This document shows positions 5,498-12,692 of a stretch of DNA of 21,774 nt, piece after piece. The translations under genes were made by a program, and so were the position numbers. Each line of letters opens with the position of its first letter. Position 1 is the first letter of the stretch. The notes beneath the pieces were generated by a model, which made no database searches, was not told where the DNA came from, and saw nothing but the letters and a program-made list of their open reading frames with translations. The DNA comes from a virus: positions 1 through 21,774 of IMG/VR virus record IMGVR_UViG_3300021115_000021; one strand, written 5' to 3'.

Positions 5498-7740
5498 AGA
5501 GCTTTCATCTTCGCATTAAGATTATTGACTTTAGCTTCTTCATAGACATTGAGTTGTTTACCAGCTTGTGCTGCATCTTCTAATATGATGCGAACTTCCT
5601 CATAGTAGCCATGCGCCTTTTCTTTGGCTTCCATCATCGCTGGTAAATTGATCTGCACTTCAGCATAAGAGCCATTGACCTCAACTACCATATTGACATC
5701 TCGATAGCCAGAGCCACCCAGAGAATCAGACTTAGGATCAAGCAAGTTTCTCAGCTTAACTGGAGTACCATATTCAGCTTTGAGTTTGCTAATTGCGCTA
5801 TCAACATCTTTTAGCGATTTGATTTCAATGGTAGTGCGAAGTAAATCTTTAATCTTGGTTGGATCATTGTCATACGACTTAGTAATCTTATCGACTGCTC
5901 TTTGTGATCCCTTCAATGGCACAATCGCAGCCCGACCACCTAGTTCTTCAGCAATCTTTAAGTTGGTGTTGTCGAAGTGATCTTTATTCTCGGCTGCTTT
6001 CTCATACATTTCTGTAAAGATTTTTTGTTTTTCTTCAGGCAATCTTTCTACATCAACTTGTTTCAGCTTACCAGCCAAGTGCTCTTTAGCACGATTGGCT
6101 TTTGGTGCTTCAGGCTTTTCAATTGTTTTTGCTCTAGGTGCTTGTGGTTTCTCAGTCAGAGCAGTTTTGGCTGCTGGTGCAGTAATCGCTGCGGTCTGTC
6201 TGCCCATTGGTTCAGTAGCAACACTACCACCAGCTATAGAAGTAAACTTTCCATCGGAATCTCTGGGGTGATCGGATTCTAGGAAAGCATCAGCCTTTGG
6301 GATGGGATTAGCCCAATCTCCCCTTGCAAAGTAAGCATCCAGCCTTGGTAAGTTTTTAAGTTCCGCTTCTGGAATTTCATATTCGGCAATAGCATCAGCA
6401 TCAATTTGTAGGCTGCTCTGAAACATATCTGGCATTTCATTGATATTGTCAGTAGCCCATTGAATTAAATTTGCCCTATTTTGTGGATCAACAACTGGCA
6501 ACATTGTGCGAAGCAACTCAGTAATACCTTTGAGTTTAATATCTTCCACCTTTACTTTTTCGCTAGGTGGTTCTTCCATGAGTGATTCCCACTCAGCTTT
6601 GAAGTTGTTTTGCCATTGATAGAATGCTTGTTCATAGGACATCTTGCTATAGATTTCTGGATAAGCAGATTGAACAGCTTCATAGAATTCTTTATTCCAT
6701 GCTCGGTGCATAACGATCTTGTCAAAGAAAGCAAATAGGCTTTCCATATCCACTCGGATGCCATCAATGTATTGAACAATGGCTTTTGCATCTTCTGAAC
6801 CTTCGCCAAATCCTTGAGTAAAGGCTTCATCTTTGAGGAGCAAAGCAGGAACATCAGAAGCAGCAGCGATATTGGCAATGATGTTATCTCTGGCAGTTGT
6901 CATAGATGTTGCGGTATTGGTCAAATCAATAGAGTTGATTTCCTCATCAATATCAATGGAGAGCACATTACCAGTACCGCCTTCTTGCAAGTAAGTGCGC
7001 TTGATACCAGCAGCATTTTGCATTAAGCGATTGACAATTGATCCAGCAGGTTTTTGTTTCGCAATGATTAAGCCAGACTTGAATGTCACCAAGTCATCGG
7101 TAATCATAGATTGAATAAAAGACTTTAGTGGATATAAAGCCCTTTGAAAGACTGACCTACCTGTAAAACCGAAGGCACTAGACTGAAATTGAAGATATAC
7201 AGGAGTGCCATTAAAAACAACAACACTACGACTAGGATGATAGGGCTGACCAGCAGCAGTAGTATAGGCAAGAGGTTTTTGAAAGTCAGGCGCATTTGGG
7301 TTCTGATTCGTCACAATCGAACCAGCCATATTGAGTGGGTCTAACTGATTAAAATAAAGATTAAGATAAGGAAGATTCCAAGGGTCAATGGGATCAGTAG
7401 TAGGAATCTTATCAGCCCCCACAACAATGCCAGCAGCACCATAGGTACGATTGATAAACATAACATCACGAATATGATTAGTAGCACCGAGTTTTTCCCA
7501 TTCTCTATTAAATGCTTCAGCCAACATTTCTTTAGGTTGAGCATCTATTGTAATAGTTCTTGGCTTAGATAGCGCAAGTTTTACAGGCTTTTCAACTAAT
7601 TTGCCACCGAGAGGATGATATGTCCAGATTTGTTTGCATAATTCATATCCTGCTTGCGAACCTGGCTGAATGTTGTCAGCACTTAAAAGGCTCATCAACT
7701 CACCGCCAAGATATGTATTATTAATCATTACATCTGACAT
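5461..7740 (-). CDS. Portal protein (DUF1073-like) fused to a C-terminal RelA/SpoT-like domain
   Basis: A 759-residue protein. Residues 1 to about 440 resemble the DUF1073 phage portal family (WTYHPLGGKLVEKPVKLAL near the start; SDVPALLLKDEAFTQGFGEG in the middle). The portal is the dodecameric ring through which DNA is packaged. Residues 485-505 carry the HPRDSDGKF motif, followed by an Ala/Pro/Lys-rich linker (about 510-555). Residues about 575-735 look like a RelA/SpoT synthetase fold: PLKGSQRAVDKI (Lys610, Arg614, Lys618), KDLLRTTIEI (Asp632), GSGYRDVNMVVEV (the Gly-Tyr loop, Tyr679), YAEVQINLP (Glu694, Gln696) and AHGYYEEVR. Asp632 and Glu694 match the two acidic catalytic positions of the family. 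The start has AAGGAAG. The fusion fits the theme of effector domains on phage head proteins; whether it makes (p)ppGpp, pyrophosphorylates tRNA or is inactive cannot be told. Confidence 0.85.
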   Translation of the reverse strand: MSDVMINNTYLGGELMSLLSADNIQPGSQAGYELCKQIWTYHPLGGKLVEKPVKLALSKPRTITIDAQPKEMLAEAFNREWEKLGATNHIRDVMFINRTYGAAGIVVGADKIPTTDPIDPWNLPYLNLYFNQLDPLNMAGSIVTNQNPNAPDFQKPLAYTTAAGQPYHPSRSVVVFNGTPVYLQFQSSAFGFTGRSVFQRALYPLKSFIQSMITDDLVTFKSGLIIAKQKPAGSIVNRLMQNAAGIKRTYLQEGGTGNVLSIDIDEEINSIDLTNTATSMTTARDNIIANIAAASDVPALLLKDEAFTQGFGEGSEDAKAIVQYIDGIRVDMESLFAFFDKIVMHRAWNKEFYEAVQSAYPEIYSKMSYEQAFYQWQNNFKAEWESLMEEPPSEKVKVEDIKLKGITELLRTMLPVVDPQNRANLIQWATDNINEMPDMFQSSLQIDADAIAEYEIPEAELKNLPRLDAYFARGDWANPIPKADAFLESDHPRDSDGKFTSIAGGSVATEPMGRQTAAITAPAAKTALTEKPQAPRAKTIEKPEAPKANRAKEHLAGKLKQVDVERLPEEKQKIFTEMYEKAAENKDHFDNTNLKIAEELGGRAAIVPLKGSQRAVDKITKSYDNDPTKIKDLLRTTIEIKSLKDVDSAISKLKAEYGTPVKLRNLLDPKSDSLGGSGYRDVNMVVEVNGSYAEVQINLPAMMEAKEKAHGYYEEVRIILEDAAQAGKQLNVYEEAKVNNLNAKMKALYDAAWESITKA

Positions 7741-7749
7741 AGTTCTTCC

Positions 7750-9051
7750 TTAGTAGCCATATTTATCACCAACACCAATGGCTAGACTATAAACGAAAGC
7801 ATCTAATAAGTCATCTGCTCTTTTGTAGGCTTCTTTATCGCCAATTCTGAAACTGGTGACTTGAGATAATAGATGATTACGACTTGCATTCTTAAATGTC
7901 ATAGTTTTATCAAAAGCATATTCGCTAATCTTCATTAGTCCTTGATGAAAGTAACCTGATACAGAAATGGCTCTTTCATCTTTGCCAACTGAAGTCAGTC
8001 CAGAATCAATCGCATGAGTATTCCATCCTCTGCTGCGACCTTGTTGTATGAGAATCGAACCAGCAGCAGCATCTTCAATGAATGTTCCGACAACTCCAGC
8101 CCTTGCATTAGTCAATCTAGCCAGTTCTTCCAACCTTGCAAAAACACTTGGCATCCAATTTTCCAACATTGCGCCATCAATCTGCACAATATCCCAATCA
8201 AGAATAATCAAGTTGTAGGGGTTTTGGGTGTACTTATCGACTGCCACATACACAATCGCAGTACCATCATTTTCTTTTCCACCCTTGACCGCAGTATCAA
8301 TGACTGCATAGACACCATCGCATTTAGTAGGATAGGCAACTGGCTTACCATCGACTAGCAGCTTATCGACACTAAAGAAGGCTTCACCAGCCCAATCCAC
8401 GAACTCAGCCAGATATTCCTGCTTAAAGACTAATGGGTGATTTTCTCTTTCCAGCTTCTTGAGTTCTTCGGCTGGCAAGAATGGATTGGTAAAAGTAGGG
8501 GCATGATACTCAGTAAAGCCATGTTCAGGTTGATTGCATATCTGCCAAAAGAAATTATCGCTATCTATGCCATTAGGAGTGGAAGCTACTAGACAACTGC
8601 CTTGATAGTCTAGTAATGCTGGTTTAATCGCAGTTTGCCAGACCTTTGGCATATTCGGCTTGGTAAAGGCTGCTTCGTCAATAAAGGCTTTATGGTACTT
8701 TCTGGATCGACCAGCCCTTTCATTTTCCAGAGTCCAGAAGTCTATGCGCCCACCTGTATAGGTTTGAATGATTCCATCAATCTTGGATGCTTGCTTAATC
8801 ATTGGGGATAATAGGTCGGTAATCTCTCGAAAGGCTTCCGATTGAATTTTGTAGTCTGGAGCAAACCAGCCTATCTTCTCGCCTTGGGCTGCTGCTGCAC
8901 AAGCAATATTCTGCATCATTGCAGTTTTGCCCCATCGTCTACCGCAGCGCACTACAAAGAATCGAGTGGAAGCATTGTAGGCTTCTTGTTGTCCCTGATG
9001 AAAAAGGGGTAGGTTTATGGGTTCTTTACTTTGTTTTGACTGGGATGCCAT
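7750..9051 (-). CDS. terL: Terminase large subunit
   Basis: The motor ATPase and nuclease that packages DNA into the prohead. With the ATG at 9051 it has 433 residues. Walker A is RCGRRWGKT (35-43), Walker B is KAFIDEAAF (121-129) and the coupling motif is LVASTPNG (154-161). The C-terminal RNase-H-like nuclease shows its acidic residues in VIDTAVKGG (Asp252), FIEDAAAG (Glu326-Asp327) and DDLLDAFVYSLA (Asp417). The ATG at 9051 has a weak GGA site and overlaps terS by 26 nt. An upstream ATG at 9099 in the same frame would add 16 residues but has no ribosome site. The stop is 10 nt before the portal start, so terS, terL and portal form one operon. Confidence 0.93.
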   Translation of the reverse strand: MASQSKQSKEPINLPLFHQGQQEAYNASTRFFVVRCGRRWGKTAMMQNIACAAAAQGEKIGWFAPDYKIQSEAFREITDLLSPMIKQASKIDGIIQTYTGGRIDFWTLENERAGRSRKYHKAFIDEAAFTKPNMPKVWQTAIKPALLDYQGSCLVASTPNGIDSDNFFWQICNQPEHGFTEYHAPTFTNPFLPAEELKKLERENHPLVFKQEYLAEFVDWAGEAFFSVDKLLVDGKPVAYPTKCDGVYAVIDTAVKGGKENDGTAIVYVAVDKYTQNPYNLIILDWDIVQIDGAMLENWMPSVFARLEELARLTNARAGVVGTFIEDAAAGSILIQQGRSRGWNTHAIDSGLTSVGKDERAISVSGYFHQGLMKISEYAFDKTMTFKNASRNHLLSQVTSFRIGDKEAYKRADDLLDAFVYSLAIGVGDKYGY

Positions 9052-9472
9052 TAACTGTCCAATTGTTATTCTCGGCATCAAATTGAACTTGATCGCCATA
9101 CTTGCGAGGAGCTAATCTTGCCACAATCCATTTTCTCGCATCAACTCTGAGTCGGCTGCGATTAATGTTCTCATGATTGGCTTTACCAGTAGGATTGCCA
9201 TTCTTATCTAATAGTTCATCGGCTTCTGATCCATCAGCGATTTCTAATATTTCCTCAAAATAGAAGTCGGCTTGATGTTCTCTCGCCTGTGCGTATATGT
9301 CTGCAAATTCTTTATGCTTAAACAACCATGACATGACTGTACTTCTATGGGGCATGGATTCGTCATCTCGACAAATTTTGACTAAACCATCTCCATTAGC
9401 AATTCTTTCGCAGATTTTGATTGCTAACTCTAATGAATAATCGGATGGTCTACCTATCTTGTTTTTACTCAT
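9026..9472 (-). CDS. terS: Terminase small subunit
   Basis: A 148-residue protein that recognises the packaging site and hands DNA to TerL. The N-terminal part (GRPSDYSLELAIKICERIAN, then MPHRSTVMSWLFKH) is a helix-turn-helix of the kind found in phage small terminases. An oligomerisation helix follows (FADIYAQAREHQADFYFEEI), and the C-terminal end has RKWIVARLAPRKYGD, also typical. I chose the ATG at 9472; a GTG at 9481 would add three residues but lacks a ribosome site. The 5' leader is bounded by an 11-bp perfect inverted repeat. The gene overlaps terL. Confidence 0.87.
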   Translation of the reverse strand: MSKNKIGRPSDYSLELAIKICERIANGDGLVKICRDDESMPHRSTVMSWLFKHKEFADIYAQAREHQADFYFEEILEIADGSEADELLDKNGNPTGKANHENINRSRLRVDARKWIVARLAPRKYGDQVQFDAENNNWTVNGIPVKTK

Positions 9473-9488
9473 AATCTTCACTAATGGG

Positions 9489-9552
9489 TGTCAGATAGGA
9501 AATAGCTTTTGACTATTTGTGGCATACAAGGACAGTTGTACCCTATCTGACA
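9489..9552. repeat. 11-bp perfect inverted repeat bounding the terS leader
   Basis: TGTCAGATAGG at 9489-9499 and its exact complement CCTATCTGACA at 9542-9552 are separated by 42 nt and spaced 53 bp centre to centre, about five helical turns. A second perfect pair, AAATAG (9500-9505) with CTATTT (9513-9518), sits directly inside. In the terS transcript these would fold into an outer stem with at least one inner hairpin. As DNA, they could be paired operator sites or a TerS-recognised site. Confidence 0.7.
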
Positions 9553-9557
9553 ATGTC

Positions 9558-9587
9558 ATATTAGCATAAGGGTTACAAATATGTCAT
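9558..9587 (-). promoter_or_regulatory. Probable terS promoter
   Basis: On the minus strand: -35 ATGACA (9582-9587), an 18-bp spacer and -10 TAATAT (9558-9563) with an extended TGC before it. Transcription would begin near 9550, inside the right arm of the inverted repeat. A TGACAATGTCA palindrome (9548-9558) overlaps the same spot. Confidence 0.5.
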
Positions 9588-9614
9588 TGATTATTAATTA
9601 AATTCAGTTAAGAT
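9587..9614 (+). promoter_or_regulatory. Probable promoter of the metallophosphoesterase operon
   Basis: On the plus strand: -35 TTGATT (9587-9592), a 16-bp AT-rich spacer and -10 TAAGAT (9609-9614). It lies about 25 nt before the AGGGAG ribosome site of the gene at 9639 and is back to back with the terS promoter. Confidence 0.5.
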
Positions 9615-9638
9615 TCGCTTACTCACTTAGGGAGTCTT

Positions 9639-10637
9639 ATGTCTAATTACCTTGCTACTGATGAGCAATTCATCGAATGTTGGAAAGAATTGGGTAGTCC
9701 AGATAGAGTATCAAGAGCATTGAAGATGGGTATTCGATCAGTCCATGCTAGAAGAAGGGCTTTAGAGTTAAAGTATCAAATAGAATTACCAACGACTAAT
9801 CCGCAATCAACTGGTCGTACTAATATTAAGAAAATAGATCAAACCTCTGGTCATGTTCGCAGGGGTATTGAGATTCCAGATAAAGGTCGAGTCATAGTAT
9901 TTTCTGATGCTCACTTTCAGCCAGGCGAAGTAACTACAGCTTATAAAGCATTATTAGCCATGATTAAGGCTTTTAAAGGTGAACTCAAAGCGATTGTAGC
10001 TAATGGCGATATGTTCGATGGAAGTCAAAATAGCGCACATAAGAGAATCAATTGGTCGCAAACTCCTACAGTAAAAGAAGAATTGGAAGCCTGTCAGGAA
10101 TTTATGACAGGAATTGAAAATGCTGCCAGAAAAGATACTCCTCTTATATGGTGTCTGGGTAATCATGATGCTCGCTTTGAAACATTTCTGTCAAATTCAG
10201 GTGCAGCGACTTATGAGGGTATTCTCGGATTTAGCCTTAAAGATCATTTTCCGCTATGGAAATCTTGCTGGTCTTTTTGGGTCAATGAAGATACCTGCAT
10301 AAAACACCGATGGAAGGGTGGTTTCGGTGCTACTAGGAGCAATGCCTTAAATAGCGGTATCAATTATATCTGTGGGCATACCCACAATTTATCCGCATTT
10401 CCTATTACCGATCTCAGTCCTGCCTTCAACATGGGAACGAGATGGGGTGTTCAAACTGGAACACTAGCCGATATTCATTCCGATGCCTTTGTACATTATA
10501 CAGAAGATGCGCCAGTAGATTGGCGATCAGGGTTTGTCCTACTATCATGGGAAAATGGCAGAATGTTAATGCCAGAATTGATTATGGTATCTGGTGAGGA
10601 TGAGTTTGAATTCCGAGGATGTATAAACAAGGTATAA
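9639..10637 (+). CDS. Calcineurin-like metallophosphoesterase with N-terminal helix-turn-helix
   Basis: A 332-residue protein. All the metal-binding motifs of the calcineurin-like phosphoesterase fold are present in order: FSDAHF (Asp90, His92), NGDMFDG (Asp124, Asp127), LGNHDARF (Asn175, His176), His223 and CGHTHN (His247, His249). The first 50 residues (WKELGSPDRVSRALKMGIRS) look like a DNA-binding helix-turn-helix, so the enzyme may act on DNA, as SbcD/Mre11-type nucleases do, or on a nucleotide. It starts after AGGGAG. Its stop is 2 nt before the HslV-like gene, so the two are cotranscribed. Similar proteins are common near terminase genes. Substrate is unknown. Confidence 0.85.
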   Translation: MSNYLATDEQFIECWKELGSPDRVSRALKMGIRSVHARRRALELKYQIELPTTNPQSTGRTNIKKIDQTSGHVRRGIEIPDKGRVIVFSDAHFQPGEVTTAYKALLAMIKAFKGELKAIVANGDMFDGSQNSAHKRINWSQTPTVKEELEACQEFMTGIENAARKDTPLIWCLGNHDARFETFLSNSGAATYEGILGFSLKDHFPLWKSCWSFWVNEDTCIKHRWKGGFGATRSNALNSGINYICGHTHNLSAFPITDLSPAFNMGTRWGVQTGTLADIHSDAFVHYTEDAPVDWRSGFVLLSWENGRMLMPELIMVSGEDEFEFRGCINKV

Positions 10638-10639
10638 AC

Positions 10640-11080
10640 ATGACTACAATTGTTGGCGATTGGATTAATAAAGTCTTGGTTTCAGATAGTCAATTCTCTG
10701 ATGAAGATACTGGTATCAAATACTTTGAAGAAAAGATTGTTGCAATTGATGGTGGCTGGCTTGGAGTTGCAGGAAATTGGAGTGATTGCGAAAAGGTTGT
10801 TGAATATATCAATAAAAAAGGCAAAGTCAAACCTAAATTAAAGCCAGATAGTTCTTTTATCAAATTGACCAAAGAAGGTCTTTTCTATTGCGGTGATGAT
10901 CTGGAATGGGAAAGAGCCAAAACATTTATGGCGATTGGGTCTGGTGCTATGGCAGCAGAAGTCTGTATGCGAATGGGTCTAACCGCAGAAGAAGCAGTTA
11001 AATGGGCTTGTAATGTTGATTTAAAAAGCCACGAACCCATTCAGAGTTATTCGCTATTAGACAATACTAAGACTGTCTAA
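10640..11080 (+). CDS. HslV/proteasome-beta-like Ntn-hydrolase
   Basis: A 146-residue protein that starts MTTIVGDW, like HslV (MTTIV). Removal of Met1 would expose a Thr nucleophile. The expected partners follow: Asp16 in VSDSQ, Lys32 in FEEKIVAI, and a GSG motif at 100-102 (AIGSGAMAAEVCMRMG), with GVAGNW in between. These fit the Ntn-hydrolase proteasome fold, although the chain is shorter than bacterial HslV (about 175). The ATG at 10640 is chosen over an upstream one at 10619 because it gives the HslV-like N-terminus and has an AAGG site. No HslU/ClpY ATPase is seen nearby, so it would borrow a host ATPase or have another role. The product may be a protease or an inactive relative. Confidence 0.75.
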   Translation: MTTIVGDWINKVLVSDSQFSDEDTGIKYFEEKIVAIDGGWLGVAGNWSDCEKVVEYINKKGKVKPKLKPDSSFIKLTKEGLFYCGDDLEWERAKTFMAIGSGAMAAEVCMRMGLTAEEAVKWACNVDLKSHEPIQSYSLLDNTKTV

Positions 11081-11087
11081 TAACTTG

Positions 11088-11207
11088 TTACAGACTAAAA
11101 AATGCTTTGGTGGTTGAATACAAAGAATTCAGCCAAAATTCATTGACTTGATTGATGCGATCAACTAATTCTTTATATTTATCAAATACTTCGGTGTAAT
11201 CGTACAT
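11088..11207 (-). CDS. Small 39-residue protein
   Basis: The reading frame codes for 39 residues (MYDYTEVFDKYKELVDRINQ at the start), amphipathic and probably helical. An unusually good AAAGGAG ribosome site lies 6 nt before the ATG, which is the main reason to call it. It is the last gene of the minus-strand replication module and converges with the HslV-like gene, leaving 7 nt between the stops. A possible promoter (TTGTAT, 16 bp, TAAAAT) lies just upstream. Function unknown. Confidence 0.6.
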   Translation of the reverse strand: MYDYTEVFDKYKELVDRINQVNEFWLNSLYSTTKAFFSL

Positions 11208-11254
11208 AACAATCTCCTTTAAGTTATATTGCATTGCACAATTTTACTATTGGA

Positions 11255-11323
11255 TTACCAAAATACAAGTATCAAAGCTACCAACATACAAAAAAATAGA
11301 GTAACTCCATCGACTTCATTCAT
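11255..11323 (-). CDS. Possible 22-residue membrane peptide
   Basis: A short frame starts in an ATGA overlap with the stop of the Ref-like gene and codes for MNEVDGVTLFFCMLVALILV plus two more residues, essentially one membrane helix. The overlap and the hydrophobic content are the only support. It may be chance. Confidence 0.35.
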   Translation of the reverse strand: MNEVDGVTLFFCMLVALILVFW

Positions 11324-11643
11324 TGAATTAGACTCCCCATCATCACACCATCAGAAACCTTTTCCCAATGATAACCTATTGATTCATTGGCAATTTCTAG
11401 GAGTTCTTCCTCAGTTATGTCATAGGTAGATTCGAATCGCTTGCGCCCAAGCCCATGTATCCCAGTATCTCCTCTATGGTGCTCTCGACACAAAGGGATG
11501 GCAGGACTATCTTTTCTCGGTCTAGTTCTTCGAATATGGTGAATTTCGGATGGTGTCCCTTCACCATATCCAAGGAAGAAACATAGGACACAGCCGAATC
11601 TGACAAGTTTGTCATAATGTTCCTTTTCCTTTTTGGTAGCCAT
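11320..11643 (-). CDS. Ref-like HNH nuclease
   Basis: A 107-residue protein resembling the Ref (recombination enhancement function) nuclease family of phage P1, which cuts DNA in a RecA-dependent way. Visible: a zinc-type pair CVLC (Cys18, Cys21), SEIHHIRR (His35-His36), IPLCREHHRG (Cys52, His55-His56), then GIHGLGRKRFE. The start at 11643 overlaps the stop of the previous gene as TAATG; an ATG at 11685 would lengthen it but lies inside that gene. The setting next to replication and RusA genes fits a role in recombination or repair. Confidence 0.78.
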   Translation of the reverse strand: MATKKEKEHYDKLVRFGCVLCFFLGYGEGTPSEIHHIRRTRPRKDSPAIPLCREHHRGDTGIHGLGRKRFESTYDITEEELLEIANESIGYHWEKVSDGVMMGSLIQ

Positions 11644-11975
11644 TACATATTGCCTTGTCTGCGGTTTGAAGATAGGGTGCGCCAAATGTCAATAATTCGC
11701 ATCTCATGATTTCTTTCATTATCTATCTTTTTAAACTGCTTTAAGGCATTTGTCCATGCTACGAGTGCTTCTTCGTATTTAAGGCTCGCTATGGCTTTTG
11801 CTTCCCTTTCGGCTACTGTCCCCTCAGCCAATAGAAAAGAGTGCGCCTTAGCTTGTTTTAAGCCTTCCTCAAGGTATTTAACCTGCCCTGCCCATGCTGC
11901 ATGATTCTCATCTGAGTTTGCCAGGCGAGTAAGGGCTTGTTCTACCCTATTTTCATTCAGTTGCTCTAAGTTCAT
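11643..11975 (-). CDS. Hypothetical coiled-coil protein
   Basis: A 110-residue, almost wholly helical protein with regular charged heptads (GQVKYLEEGLKQAKAHSFLL, then AEREAKA, then WTNALKQFKKIDNERNHEMR). I recognise the type as a frequent neighbour of phage recombination nucleases but not a function. The start overlaps the stop of the small membrane protein as ATGA, and the stop overlaps the Ref-like gene as TAATG. Confidence 0.68.
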   Translation of the reverse strand: MNLEQLNENRVEQALTRLANSDENHAAWAGQVKYLEEGLKQAKAHSFLLAEGTVAEREAKAIASLKYEEALVAWTNALKQFKKIDNERNHEMRIIDIWRTLSSNRRQGNM

Positions 11976-12115
11976 TTAGCCATCATCCAAAGTCCTACAT
12001 TGGCAAGTGAATATGCTAGATAAGTAATACCCATAGGAATATTACCTTTAAAGGCTTGTTCAAAACCAATGTAGGCATAAATCAAGCCAGTAACAATGAT
12101 GAGCCAACTACTCAA
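11972..12115 (-). CDS. Small two-helix membrane protein, TTG start
   Basis: A 47-residue protein with two hydrophobic helices (SSWLIIVTGLIYAYIGF, then GITYLAYSLANVGLWMMA) joined by an EQAFKGN turn. It resembles a short membrane protein frequent in phage replication regions. The start is TTG, overlapping the upstream TGA, with a GGTGGG ribosome site 8 nt before it. Its stop overlaps the next ATG as ATGA. These two overlaps make it a convincing coding frame despite its length. Confidence 0.65.
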   Translation of the reverse strand: MSSWLIIVTGLIYAYIGFEQAFKGNIPMGITYLAYSLANVGLWMMAK

Positions 12116-12276
12116 AATGTTTTCCCACCCCAGACTTGGGTTTCCAAATGACGAATATACGAGTCCTGGTGCTCAATATGCTTGAGCAGCTTGTCATAAG
12201 CTAATCGCCAGTAGTCGGCATCCATCTTTACTTTTTTTAGTTCTTCCTGAAGTCGGTTTACTTCCATACTGTCCAT
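12112..12276 (-). CDS. Hypothetical coiled-coil protein
   Basis: The C-terminal part (VNRLQEELKKVKMDADYWRL, then KLLKHIEHQDSYIRHLE) is a clear coiled coil; function unknown. The start is uncertain. ATG at 12276 or 12267 lies at the end of the upstream gene next to a GGGGGGA tract. ATG at 12333 has AAAGGA 10 nt upstream but would overlap the upstream gene by 76 nt. I prefer the shorter form. Confidence 0.6.
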   Translation of the reverse strand: MDSMEVNRLQEELKKVKMDADYWRLAYDKLLKHIEHQDSYIRHLETQVWGGKTF

Positions 12277-12458
12277 TCCCCCCGATTCCCTTTTGACCAT
12301 TGATCTGCGAAAGATTGTTCCAATGTCATCCATAATTTGATTGTCCTTTCACCACGAATATAAACTTGAAACTTTTTAAGACCCCAAGCCTTGCGATAAG
12401 CAAGCATCTGCCTGACAGCGCACTTGAATTTATGCAATTCGACTTGGGTGGTACTCAT
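12258..12458 (-). CDS. Hypothetical protein, DUF7696-like pattern
   Basis: A 66-residue basic helical protein: HKFKCAVRQMLAYRKAWGLK, a central part, and the ending FADQWSKGNRGEW. The Arg-Gln-x-Leu...Gln-Trp-x-x-Gly-Asn-Arg-Gly pattern resembles short phage proteins I recall as DUF7696; this is from memory and unverified. The ATG at 12458 is preferred to 12488 because it reduces the overlap with the winged-helix gene to 29 nt. Confidence 0.58.
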   Translation of the reverse strand: MSTTQVELHKFKCAVRQMLAYRKAWGLKKFQVYIRGERTIKLWMTLEQSFADQWSKGNRGEWTVWK

Positions 12459-12663
12459 ATTGCCAAACTTCTTTTCTGCCTTTAGCATGAGGATTGCAAA
12501 CCAAAGTTCTACTCAGGTATCGCTGTCTGCGAAGATAGCAAAGTGCCATTGAGATTTGAGGGGCTTTGAGATCGGTCTTTACAGCAATGTCATACAAAGT
12601 CAGAGGGGCTTGTTCTTCAATGAATACTGCCCTGACCTTAGATGCTGCACCTTGCTTTTCCAT
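12430..12663 (-). CDS. Small winged-helix DNA-binding protein
   Basis: A 77-residue protein with a winged-helix pattern: a helix (GAASKVRAVFIEE), then PLTLYDIAVKTDLKAPQISM as the helix-turn-helix, a further helix LCYLRRQRYLSRT, and a basic wing. Such proteins occur next to phage replication initiators. The ATG at 12663 has AAGGAG 6 nt upstream. It follows the initiator gene by 29 nt and could be a replication accessory protein or local regulator. Confidence 0.68.
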   Translation of the reverse strand: MEKQGAASKVRAVFIEEQAPLTLYDIAVKTDLKAPQISMALCYLRRQRYLSRTLVCNPHAKGRKEVWQYEYHPSRIA

Positions 12664-12692
12664 CAACTACTCCTTGTAATAGGTTAATAATC

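Noticed and set aside
5977-6282. Cys/Phe/Ser-rich 101-codon plus-strand frame
   Set aside because: It is antisense to the portal linker; its composition reflects the complement of Ala/Lys/Pro codons.
8014-8358. 114-codon plus-strand frame opposite terL
   Set aside because: It is a shadow of the terminase nuclease region, with no start signals.
11057-11080. TTAGACA/TGTCTAA hairpin at the end of the HslV-like gene, considered as a terminator
   Set aside because: Its stem is AT-rich and only 7 bp with a 10-nt loop, and no T-run follows on either strand.
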